Below, in pieces: positions 12,201-20,585 of a stretch of 64,000 bases of DNA. The stretch covers positions 31,381,501 through 31,445,500 of the forward strand of contig CM076268.1 in the NCBI GenBank assembly GCA_038380795.1. The letters run 5' to 3'. Position numbers and translations under genes: made by a program. The stretch is from Pyrocephalus nanus. Lineage: Eukaryota > Chordata > Aves > Passeriformes > Tyrannidae. The number at the start of each line of letters is the position of its first letter. The first letter of the stretch is position 1. The notes below the pieces were generated by a model. It searched no databases. It saw only the letters and a list, made by a program, of their open reading frames with translations, and was not told the origin of the DNA.

Positions 12201-15200
12201 TGAAGCAAGTTTATAGACTCCTTTAGTTTCCAAAGTTATGCTCAAGTGAACTTTTACTCATGAGGGTGAGTGACAGAGGGTGAATCTACATAGTGGCACC
12301 AGGAGGACCAGCTTCACACCTTTCCATCTGGCAACTGTGTGTAATATTCCAGTTCTTCCTGAGTAAAAGGAGAACTTGGGTGAAAATGTTGCATCTGTTT
12401 TGCATGAATTACAGAAGTAAGTGCAAAAATGCATCACACTTAAAAAAATTAAATCAAGTTTCTGGATTTCAGTTTACATACAGATGAATTTCTTCATCAG
12501 TTGAAATAGAATCTGACTGGCTCAGATGAATTATACTGAAAATACTCATGGGCAAAACAAAAGAAGAGCAATTGAGAAGCAATCATTGTTTCCCATGACT
12601 TAATAAACATCATTTGATCCAAATCAAAAATGCTAAACTCAGTGCTAAGGAAGGGAACCTGAAATACAGCTAATCAGAGCATTTGTCTTCTTTCATGCTA
12701 AAGAAAATATTAAATTCTCTTTTTATTAAAACACACAATGCAAACATAACCATAACCAAAATCACATTAATGAAAGCCAGGTTTCCTTTGGACTCTAAAA
12801 GATGCACATTTCAGTTTAGCCACCTAAACTCTGTCTCTCAGTAAACTAGGCTGCATTAGCATTTGTTCTTTCCAATTACAGAGCTGTCACAATTTTAAGT
12901 CCCAGCAGGGTGCCCTTGGGGAGCAAATAAACCGTTGAGGTGAATCAAGGTTCATGGTTTTAATCTAATAAATTAGTCAAGGAGGGTCTGTGCTTATCAA
13001 AGGACACGCTTACCTGGGAAGATGTTCTGACTGCAGAGCTGGCAGCAGCAGCCCTTCCTTTAGACAAGTGATAGTTCAACAGTCAAACCAAAAGGGTCTG
13101 ATTTCCTTTGTCCTAAATACAATTTTCTTAAGCTGCCTTAAGAAACCTGCTTGGTTGGGAGGAGCTGAGATACTGCTTTTGTGCTTGTAGTTGAGAAATG
13201 TATGGGTTAAACATTGTTTTTTGTGACAGTCTCCAAACAACGACTAGATATTTGTGTAAAAAAGAATAAGAAAAGAGGCTGTTCATGCTTGCATCTTGTC
13301 TTCTCTTTCCTGAAAGGTCTCCTCCTGGGTCCCACGATGTTAGCTCTGTGGGGAAAAATGATGGTCAGTGCTGCTTTCAACATCCTGTATATTTATACAT
13401 CTGAGCTGTACCCAACAGTACTGAGGTAATTTGACAGAGCTTCCGGGTAAATGAAATTGTTTTCCATTCTCGGGATTGCTGGTGTGCTTTATTATTTATC
13501 TGTAATTATTTTTACCTGAAATAACAATATGAGTTGTTTCTGTAAGTAAGGCAGCTTGCCAGGGCTGGGAAGGGCTTCTCCAAGTGGTCGCGTTTTGCAC
13601 CAATGCACTTCTCCAGGCTGTTTGGGGAAACTTGCTCTAGGTCTGAATCCAGAACAAAACCATGAAAACCAGCTTCTTGTGCTGCAGTGCTTGGTGACAT
13701 GTTTATCATTTCTACTGTGGATTTTTGGGAGTACAGTTACAGAGTGCAAACCCAAACACAACGATGTAATGGAAGTATGTGCTAAGTTAATAACAAATGC
13801 AGACTGTGCAGTAAGGACTCCTTACAGCTCTTCTGAGTACTTACATCTCCCATATGACTTTGTTTGCCTGCTGGAAAACAAGTGCTTTTCTATATCTTTG
13901 TTATTTAATTAAGTATTTATAATGCAGCCCATTTTAATAGTATCTATATGACAGTCATTTGCTCTCCACCATTTAATTAATGGTGTAAAGCTAAAACCCC
14001 AAATTTATTTTTCATAGTTCTTACCAACTCTCTGTGCAGTTACCTTCCTGTTGTCCCAAGATAAATCTGAGATAGGAAAACATAATACACAGTGTTGCTC
14101 TTCTCACCCCATGTTGGCCCTGTGTGATTTTCTGGATGTGCTCTAAGTACATGGTCAGACTTGGAGCCTAATCGCACGAGTTGATTAAGAACAGCAACTG
14201 CAAATGTACTCAAAAGCCTGGGCCCAGTTTAGAGAGAGCAGGAAAGCTGAAAGCTGATGTGGAGTAGGCAGGTGTCCCAGCTGGTAGATGTGGCTGTAGT
14301 TAGTTAGGATTGTGACACAAATCACTTTTATCCACAGCGTTGAGGGGAAATGAAAAAACAAACCGAGGTTCATAAATTACCGTGTTAGGGAGGCATAAAA
14401 GCTGGACTGTGGATGCAGCTTGGGCAGTACCACTAATGAGGATGGAAGTGGAGTGACTGTAGATACTGAGCTTGTGGTTCTTGGCACAGGTTTAGGTTGA
14501 ATGTGCAAGTCCCAAGCATGCTGACTGCAGTTGGATGTGGGGGGTTGTTTGCATTCTCCCCATCCAAACTTCAGCCCCTCTTTGTTTTTCTCTTTTTTTT
14601 TTTTTTTCTTTTTTTGAGCATGTTTGATTCTTGTTTGTTTGTTTCCCTGTCCCCTCCACTTTTCAGGAGTTAAGAATCAAGAAAATTAAATCTGAAAATG
14701 TTTTTAATTTGTCAGCTTCTGCTTGTTTTGCTATGTTTTCATGCTACACTGTCTCCTTGAGTCCTGTTGGTGTTTGGTGCCAAGTGTGTGACAGCTCATA
14801 CCTAGCAGGAATTACAGCAGCATCTCTGTGTGTATGAAACTAAGTATTTGTCATTAGCAATATTAAAAAAAAAAAAATAAAGTGCTGCTTCATTTGAGAA
14901 TCTGGACTAATGTTCTGGCAAAAAAAGTACTTTGTATGTCAAATTCACAGACCACCGTGGAGAAAATGCAAGGAGAAACACAGTTAAAAAAAATAACAAC
15001 TTTTATTAGACCAGTCATGTTTAATAATGTGACAAACTGACACATTAAACCACATGAACATTCCTGACGTGAAAATTTATACATTTGAAAACATTTCATA
15101 TGTCTGATAATTTTAATTGCAAATATTGCAGTTTCTGCAAGAGAAGTGGTGTTAAATTTAGAGCAAAACATCAGCACCATCTGGTGGTCTCTGCAAAGCT

Positions 15201-17930
15201 TGGTAGTGCTCCTGGCATCAGCCCTGGGATGAGACATGTACATTGAAAGGCAGGGGAGGTGGGAGAACTATTTGTTTGCCTTTTTTTTTTTTTCAGTTGG
15301 ATGTTTTGCAGGAAAATGTCTTCAGTGTTACTGCTCTGTATTTAAACTTACTCCTTTAAGTATGAGGACTGCTAGGCCTCTATTTTGGGTTAACTGGTAC
15401 ATGTAGCAGTGACAAATACACCTCATGGTACAAATAGGGCAGTGCTGCAGGCTGGGGGAGTCTTTGGGCTTGGGGCTTTTTTCCTTCTGGTGTGCCCTAA
15501 AAATACCTCCTGGGGAATAATAAAAAAAAAGTTTAAAATAGAATATTTCACTGCTGTTGCATTTTGGACAAAGGGGAACTTTATCTTTGGAAACAAATTG
15601 TAATCATAGCTCCAGTAATATAGATGTAAAAACTCATGGTTTTTTTTTTTTTCATGTGAAAGTGGTTGCAAAATGGTGACATCCTTGTATATCTTGGGTG
15701 AAATCAGAGTTGGGGTCATTGGACTGCCTAGGATAGCTTTTTTTTTTTTTCTTATTTTCAGTAATTATTAAGCTATTTGATTATTTTCACAGTGAGGAAA
15801 CCATCCTAAGGTCTTTTAATAACTACTTTCATTTTGCATTGGAATGGAAATGATACAATTTGCATTCAGGATCACGTTTCTGCAAATTCTCTCTCAGCAG
15901 AAAATTAAGAAGCCTGCAAACCTCTGGGTATGGACAGGCTTGGGTTCTGTGGGAGGGATGCTTCCAAAGGAATGGTTCACACACAGCCTGATGTGTCCCA
16001 TCATGCAGGGATTTTGTTGACAAGAGAGGTGCTTGGCCTTGTCTTGTAGGGTTTGGGTTATTGTGGTCTAAAAGTGAGGGAACATGAATTGCTATTTTCC
16101 TTTTCCCAAGAGGATCTGATGAGAGAAAAGGTTGCTTTTTCTGTTTATTGTACTCCAAAGTCACTGGCCTCTCATCAGCTCCTTCCACCTTTTTCCCTTC
16201 ACCTGGCGAAGGGCCATTAGGAAGGGCCATGCAGGTGGGTGATATTGGGATACCAGTGACCCGTGTCACCACCCTGCTGTCATCTGTAATCCTGTCACTG
16301 CCTTCCTGTCTTTGGAGAAGGAAAAGGGTGAGCAGGAGGGAAAAAAAAGAGTGAGCAGGAACAGCTCAGCAGGAGGCTGAGGATGATGGTGAATGAGAGG
16401 AATCAACCAAGAGATGCAGATAGAACAGCCATTATGACCTTGTTGTTACCATCTCACTGATGGCTGGTGCCAACACCCATCTCTGAAGGGCTGTTAAATC
16501 CTGTATTTGGGAATGATACAGAGATGGAACTTTTCTTGCAATTCGTCAGGAAATGACTCTGAAGACTTTTAAACTTTTCTTTGAAGAGGATCCTGCTGTT
16601 CTAAGCCATGATTATCATAGTCTAGATGAGGTTATTTAAATTTGTCTGAAAATTGAAGGGAGCACAGAATTCAGCGGCCTCTGTACTGACACCTGGCCTG
16701 ATGTTTCCAAGCTTCTCACTGGCAGAGAGTTATTTTCTGTTTGGAGGTAAACACTGACTTTTCATCTGTGCACCCTGAGGTGGCAGAGGAGAGGCTGCTG
16801 CCCGAGGCTACTCCAGCCTGAGCTGGAGATAACATTCAGCATCTTCTCTCTGAAGATCCTGCCACATTTTGAAATCATTCCCCCTTCAGGGATTCTGAAT
16901 TAAATTGCCCTAGGGGACAGGTGGGAAAACCTCTCTCTTTGTTCATTGTTTGAAGGATTGATTGCACAACAGGGTGGTTTTGTGAGTGTTTGGTGTGATT
17001 TTACCTTACCTGCACCCCATTGAGGAAAGTCTTCGGAGTAACCACTGGAGGTCTTTAAAAACTTTATTTAAATTCAAGATTACCGATACTTTAAAAAAAA
17101 ATAAAATATGTAAGTTGGCTTGGACACTGCCACCATGTGTTCGTGCATGATTCAGTTGTGTATTCTGAAAGTACAAATTTTGCATCCTTTGTTCAAAACA
17201 GAAATGCTGGCTTGGGTGTCTGCTCCATGTCTTGCAGATTTGGGGGCATTTTGGCTCCATTTGTGCCATCTATGGTAAGATTATTTTCAACTTTTTATGT
17301 AACTCAGATTTATTAAATTCTCTCAAAAGCACTTTACTGATTTTGGTATCATGTCCACCTGTGTTCCTTAGAAGAAATATTGGTTTTATGAAAAATTAAA
17401 TAGTGTTCACCTGATTTCAATAATGAGTGAACAATGCTTAAAAATACCTAGTATTTTACTGTTTTTGGAAATAGTTCTGTGTTCTGTCTCTGTTTCATCT
17501 GTTAGTGAAATGGTTGTCATGTTGTCATTTGGTACTGCTAAGGCTCACTCAGTATCTGAGTGCTCTTAGACATGTAAACAAAGCTTGCATATGAAGCTGT
17601 GTCTGTGAAATGACATTTATTGGGTTTCTCTGCTCCACCAGAATATGGATAATTGCACAAACTGCCAGAGTGACAAGTTGTAGTCTTTTGGTCTTGGCTG
17701 CAGTTTGTGCTTTTTGAGAGCAGGCAAGAATGCTGTTTTTTTCTATGGGTTTTTAATTCCAGAAATCTCTCAGTCCTTCTATGCCATTTGTGGTGTTCGG
17801 AATCACTGGACTGTCTGCGGGATTCCTGACTCTGCTTCTGCCAGAAACACTAAATAAGCCAATTGCTGAGAGCACTGAAGACCTCCAGAGTCCCAGATAC
17901 CAAGTGCTTAAAAATGAAGAGGCAGAGTAA
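93..17930 (+). CDS. SLC22A15: SLC22A15-like organic solute transporter, 3' ten coding exons (5' partial)
   Basis: This is a plasma-membrane 12-TM major facilitator of the SLC22 family. Human SLC22A15 carries zwitterions such as ergothioneine and carnitine-type compounds; the substrate here is inferred only by family. The coding exons are 93-239, 3388-3520, 4176-4340, 5915-6044, 7925-8146, 9112-9252, 10027-10112, 13317-13425, 17202-17274 and 17763-17930. They splice in frame to 457 codons plus TAA. Visible motifs are [10 protein letters not shown] after TM2 (MFS signature), [11 protein letters not shown] after TM6, SGRRKT between TM8 and TM9, and [13 protein letters not shown] after TM10. The start exon (about 29 residues in the human protein) is off the left edge, so the full protein would be near 486 residues against about 547 in human. 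The acidic C-terminal tail recalled for human SLC22A15 is absent and extracellular loop 1 is shorter. The SLC22A15-like paralogue found in non-mammals is therefore a real alternative. Family assignment is firm; orthologue versus paralogue is not. Confidence 0.93.
240..3387 (+). other. Intron with probable GC-AG ends (3148 nt)
   Basis: The intron runs from GCGAGT at 240 to a T-rich tract and ACAG at 3387. I see no other coding exon, RNA gene or clear transposon in it. Open frames on either strand (for example 2459-2842 minus) have no recognisable product. Confidence 0.75.
3388..3520 (+). CDS. SLC22A15: SLC22A15-like exon b: TM2 and MFS signature
   Basis: This exon is 133 nt, from phase 0 to phase 1. 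It starts [19 protein letters not shown], equivalent to WFLIANRSYKVSAASSFFF in human SLC22A15. It runs through TM2 into [16 protein letters not shown]. The G-x3-D-K-x-G-R-K pattern is the MFS loop 2-3 signature needed for conformational switching. The acceptor is TTGACAG and the donor is G|GTAGGA at 3521. Confidence 0.96.
3521..4175 (+). other. Intron (655 nt)
   Basis: A GTAGGA donor and CACAG acceptor bound this intron. It has no recognisable feature. An open frame reads through from the exon side (3425-3820), but it is in the wrong frame for the transporter. Confidence 0.85.
4176..4340 (+). CDS. SLC22A15: SLC22A15-like exon c: TM3 and TM4
   Basis: This exon is 165 nt, from phase 1 to phase 1. 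It encodes [20 protein letters not shown] (TM3) and [20 protein letters not shown] (TM4), then [14 protein letters not shown]. It matches the human stretch around [23 protein letters not shown]. The R in SRFFVG and the E in LTQEYVG are conserved family positions. The acceptor is CCACAG and the donor ACAG|GTGGGC at 4341. Confidence 0.96.
4341..5914 (+). other. Intron (1574 nt)
   Basis: A GTGGGC donor and TTTTTTCAG acceptor bound this intron. It contains a pyrimidine-rich stretch at about 5085-5160 followed by a GC-richer patch to 5400 with reiterated CAGCTCAG words. I saw no coding exon or identifiable transposon. Confidence 0.8.
5915..6044 (+). CDS. SLC22A15: SLC22A15-like exon d: TM5 and TM6
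   Basis: This exon is 130 nt, from phase 1 to phase 2. It encodes [37 protein letters not shown] and FLLLSL. It corresponds to the human [20 protein letters not shown] segment. The acceptor is TTTTTTCAG and the donor CTT|GTAAGT at 6045, a strong consensus match. Confidence 0.96.
7053..7103 (-). mobile_element. CR1-type 3' tail fragment
   Basis: On the minus strand this ends in GATTCTATGATTCTAT, the 8-bp terminal repeat of avian CR1 LINEs. It is preceded by CAGAGGTCCTTTCCAACC, a characteristic CR1 3' UTR block. Only about 50 bp remain and the 5' side stops abruptly at a 22-nt homopolymer. A SINE that borrowed a CR1 tail is an alternative. This is the best single clue that the genome is avian or sauropsid. 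Confidence 0.85.
7104..7125. repeat. T22 homopolymer
   Basis: An uninterrupted run of 22 T (A22 on the minus strand) lies directly against the truncated 5' side of the CR1 tail. CR1 elements do not normally carry a poly-A, so this run needs another origin. Confidence 0.95.
7137..7216. repeat. 40-bp direct repeat, two copies
   Basis: CCATTCTGTACTCCGGC at 7137 recurs as CCATTCCGTACTCCGAC at 7177, exactly 40 bp later, and the similarity weakens downstream of the shared core. It sits next to the T22 tract and CR1 tail. Confidence 0.6.
7925..8146 (+). CDS. SLC22A15: SLC22A15-like exon e: PESPRWL motif and central cytosolic loop
   Basis: This exon is 222 nt, from phase 2 to phase 2. The first base completes F, then [20 protein letters not shown] gives the SLC22 signature after TM6. 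It matches [18 protein letters not shown] in human. A long basic cytosolic loop follows, rich in K and S (phosphorylation is possible but not demonstrable), then [11 protein letters not shown] entering TM7. The junction has one more residue (FMLPESP) than human FIPESP. The donor that restores TGG across the junction is CTG|GTGGGT at 8147. Confidence 0.95.
8147..9111 (+). other. Intron (965 nt)
   Basis: A GTGGGT donor and GCTTTTAG acceptor bound this intron. An open frame at 8456-8863 (+) has no recognisable product and no splice context. Nothing else was seen. Confidence 0.85.
9112..9252 (+). CDS. SLC22A15: SLC22A15-like exon f: TM7 and TM8
   Basis: This exon is 141 nt, from phase 2 to phase 2. 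It encodes [19 protein letters not shown] (TM7), then [20 protein letters not shown] and MFFVEKS (TM8). This parallels human VCSLVYYGLTLSAGDLGGS and LALSGLIEIPSYPLC. The acceptor is CTTTTAG and the donor CCTG|GTAAGA at 9253. Confidence 0.97.
9253..10026 (+). other. Intron (774 nt)
   Basis: A GTAAGA donor and CTTCCAG acceptor bound this intron. It shows no recognisable feature beyond ordinary intronic sequence. Confidence 0.85.
10027..10112 (+). CDS. SLC22A15: SLC22A15-like exon g: TM9
   Basis: This exon is 86 nt, from phase 2 to phase 1. The junction codon is W, then [20 protein letters not shown] and SMFLPTNA. The GRRKT turn is the second-half counterpart of the MFS 2-3 loop signature. It matches [20 protein letters not shown] in human. 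The donor is GCTG|GTAAGT at 10113. Confidence 0.95.
10113..13316 (+). other. Intron (3204 nt)
   Basis: A GTAAGT donor and CTGAAAG acceptor bound this intron. The second half is AT-rich and repeat-free. The block at about 12540-12790 might hold a regulatory element, but I see no defined motif cluster. No exon was found. Confidence 0.8.
13317..13425 (+). CDS. SLC22A15: SLC22A15-like exon h: TM10 and ELYPT motif
   Basis: This exon is 109 nt, from phase 1 to phase 2. It encodes [20 protein letters not shown] and [25 protein letters not shown] is the SLC22 signature after TM10 and matches [10 protein letters not shown] of human. The segment linking TM9 to TM10 is several residues shorter than I recall for human. 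The acceptor is TGAAAG and the donor GAG|GTAATT at 13426. Confidence 0.96.
13426..17201 (+). other. Intron (3776 nt, largest in view)
   Basis: A GTAATT donor and CAAAACAG acceptor bound this intron. It contains several T-rich tracts (about 14592-14616, 15283-15294, 15640-15652 and 15740-15750) and a CTCF-like motif at 15174-15187. Minus-strand open frames at 14890-15243 and 15829-16272 have no recognisable product. No CR1 or LTR was identified. Confidence 0.8.
15174..15187 (-). promoter_or_regulatory. Candidate CTCF binding motif
   Basis: The minus strand reads CCACCAGATGGTGC. It fits the vertebrate CTCF core CCASYAGRKGGCRS at 13 of 14 positions (T for C at position 12). This is a sequence match only; occupancy is not shown. 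Confidence 0.35.
17202..17274 (+). CDS. SLC22A15: SLC22A15-like exon i: TM10-TM11 loop and TM11
   Basis: This exon is 73 nt, from phase 2 to phase 0. With the junction R it reads [20 protein letters not shown] then VPSM. It matches [20 protein letters not shown] of human, whose G-x-G and R-x-G-G are family invariants. The acceptor is AAAACAG and the donor ATG|GTAAGA at 17275. Confidence 0.96.
17275..17762 (+). other. Intron (488 nt)
   Basis: A GTAAGA donor and AATTCCAG acceptor bound this intron. It contains no feature of note. Confidence 0.88.
17763..17930 (+). CDS. SLC22A15: SLC22A15-like terminal exon: TM12 and short C-terminus
   Basis: This exon has 55 codons plus TAA (17928-17930). It encodes [20 protein letters not shown] and [17 protein letters not shown] (TM12 and the PETLN motif), ending [18 protein letters not shown]. 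The human protein continues with an extended E/D-rich tail after the equivalent point, and here the frame stops. The nucleotides after the stop are an ATT-rich run, so a simple readthrough or missed splice is not obvious. Confidence 0.95.
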   Translation, partial: KSLSPSMPFVVFGITGLSAGFLTLLLPETLNKPIAESTEDLQSPRYQVLKNEEAE

Positions 17931-19638
17931 TTATTATTATTTATTTATTATTATACCTTTGCATTATTTTCCCCTTTGTCTTATGTGAACTGTGGCTGAT
18001 CTGCGTCTTGGTCAGACTGTGAACTAACAAATATGTGCATGAAGTTTTTAAAGCCATCCTTCTCCTGCATTCAGTGGAAATTAAGTTTATTCCTTGGCTC
18101 TTTAAGGATGAAAAGGCTCAACAGCATTCATCTGTAGGTCTTACATTATGTATAAATGAATATGATTTTGTTTCTTTAAAGGAAAACAGATTTCAGAAAG
18201 GTAGTCTGAAATAATCAGCCACAATACATTCAGTAACATTCCAGTGCTTTTACAGGAAAACAACTAAGCATGTTTTTCATATATTGGATTGTGCCTTTTT
18301 GGCATGTTTATAGTGGAATGTAATCTACTATTAATACATATCTGAGGAAGTGTTTTATCCTTCATTAGTCTCTGGGTTAAAGCCATTTAAAGTGTTTTCC
18401 TGTTGTTGATACGCACTAAATGAAACTTCTGAAGTGGGAAATGAAATTTTTGTTTGATTCAACGGGTAATAGAATAGAAAATGTAGAATATATCCCCTCA
18501 GTTTGGGAATGATTTCCCAGAAGAATTAGTTTTAAAAGGGAGGGGTAGGGGGGATTTCTATAAGAAAGGAATTGTTATCTCAGAATTAAGCAGGCTTAGT
18601 GTAGAATATGTGGTTTTCTTATGTTTTTTCTTTCTAGGCTATCTTGTTAATTATCTGGTAATTATTGTACTTAATCAGTTTAATTGTGCTACACACACTA
18701 TTCTGCTCTCTTTTTATGCCTAATACAGAGTAATACCACATTCAGTTGAAATGGAAAAAACCCCAACAGCTTCTGAGCTTTACAAATACTACTTCACTTC
18801 TAATAGTTAAAAAAATCAATGATTTTTGGTTTGCATCTTTAATAGTAGGCTATAACATAGGACAAGGAAAAAAAATATGTAAAATGTTTTTCAGTAATTA
18901 CTTTGCTTCTTTCTGACAGGCAAAGCAGTTAGAAGAAAACACTTGAGTTTGAGGCCTGTCTGGTGGAAAATGAAGCCTCCATTGAGAAGGTGCTGTAACA
19001 GCTGAAGGGCAAAGTGCTGCTCCCTGTGTGTGACAGCAAACACTCCAGGACTCATGTATAATGCTGTTTGTAGCATGTTGAACAGCTCTGTGTGGAGGCA
19101 CATGGAGAAGATGGAAGGAGTTGATCAAAGCTTGTGAGAAAAGAGCTGACAAATCTGTGCCTTAATTTAATGACTTAACAAAAGCCCACTTCAGAGGTTT
19201 GGACTTCTCTACAGCTTCTTGAAGTGAAGTATTAATTTATTTTACAAGACGTAATTGCTAGCTTCAGATGAAGCTATGATGTTGTAATTGATGTGGTGTA
19301 TAATTTAAAATTTAGATGGCCTTATATATTCTGTCAAGCTGGAAATGTGAGAAGGAGAAGCGTCCTGTATATGCTAATTTTCTCCACAGGTTTTTTTGCC
19401 TCTAGACTGCAGTGTATACCTCACAGTGTGAAGAGACCAAAGATCTGTATGGGTTGTTGGCCTTATGTCTAACCATAAGAAATTTGAGCAGGAGACCTGA
19501 AAGGAGGATAAATGGATTCTGTTGTGGGAGAAAGCAAGTTTTTGTTGGAGAAGATGCATTAAATGAAAAATAATACTGGAATATTGGAAAAACTGTTGGG
19601 ACTTGAAGAGGTGCATTTAAAGGAGAGACTGAGTAACC

Positions 19639-19755
19639 TTTTAGACAAAGGTTATTAGATAATTTCTCATTGCACATGTACAGCTAGACCTTAATAACCT
19701 TTGTCTAAAACTTTGTGTAAAAGTTCCTAGCTGTACATGTGGAATGAGAAATTAT
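19639..19755. repeat. Interleaved inverted repeats A-B-A'-B'
   Basis: Arm A (19639-19657, 19 nt, TTTTAGACAAAGGTTATTA) is the exact reverse complement of A' (19692-19710). Arm B (19659-19687, 29 nt) is the reverse complement of B' (19727-19755) with one mismatch. The order is A-B-A'-B', so the two stems cross as in a pseudoknot and do not nest. In RNA the two hairpins would compete sterically or form alternatives. Origin by serial template switching is possible; no transposon family was recognised. Confidence 0.9.
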
Positions 19756-20557
19756 TGTGCCTGAGTTATATATTGTATAATATATGTAGTAATATATAAT
19801 CCCATATATTTGACTTATCAGTTGGAAATTCTTCCTGTAAGGGAATGGTGTTTGCTTAACAGTTACTATATTTATGTTAGAATAGATGCATCACAAATGT
19901 TACAGGGATTTTTTATGGCAAACACAATTTTGTTATTGAAAAGACAATTATTTTAATATCTGTATTATGAGTGCTGCTTTTCTCAGGATGTTTACCCAGG
20001 CTTTTTTGAGGAATACTTGTATTGTTTTGATTTTGGCCCTTTATCTAATGTATTGATTACTGTTTAAGGTTACTGCTGGGCCACTGTATTTTGAGAAATT
20101 CCGTAGTTAAAGAATAATTTGATTGAAGGAACACCTTTGGAAGTGTGTGTGCATTTTTACACACACCAAAATCTGTGCTGTGTCCACGTGTGCTTTTCCA
20201 GGAGTCTGGTTGGGACCCCAAGAGGTGAAGATCAGAAACAATGTTTAGATAATGTTGACATATGGATGGATAACAAGTGCATTTCCTTAACCTCTAGGGA
20301 TGAAGCTTGATGATGAATATCCTATGGAATGTGCTCCAAACTCTCATCTTCTGATAATTTATTTATTAATTTGCTTTCATGAGGATTAGAATGGAGTTTT
20401 TGATTTTTTTTTCCCTGACTAATATTAACAACTTCCATTGCATTAGCACTTATAACCATAGTGACTGATTGTACCTCTTCAAAGGATAATTGGGTCAGCA
20501 GGGATATGGTAAAGACCAAGATTTGCTACTGTTGACTTCAATTTTTTGATTACAGGA

Positions 20558-20563
20558 AATAAA
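20558..20563 (+). terminator. Candidate polyadenylation signal AATAAA
   Basis: This canonical hexamer lies 2.6 kb after the stop codon. I found no AATAAA between the stop and this point on the + strand. Downstream sequence is T-rich. Confidence 0.4.
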
Positions 20564-20585
20564 ATTTAATAAGAAATAGAACGTT

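Larger units (their letters stand above)
17931..20585 (+). other. Probable 3' UTR
   Basis: This is AT-rich, unique sequence after the stop codon with no splice-supported coding. The first clean AATAAA on this strand is at 20558-20563, followed by a T/GT-rich patch near 20583-20600, so a 3' end near 20.58 kb is plausible. Earlier variant signals could give a shorter UTR. It contains the interleaved inverted repeats at 19639-19755. Confidence 0.5.

Noticed and set aside
15829..16272. Minus-strand 147-codon open frame inside the transporter intron
   Set aside because: No motif recognised. Antisense intronic frames of this size occur by chance.
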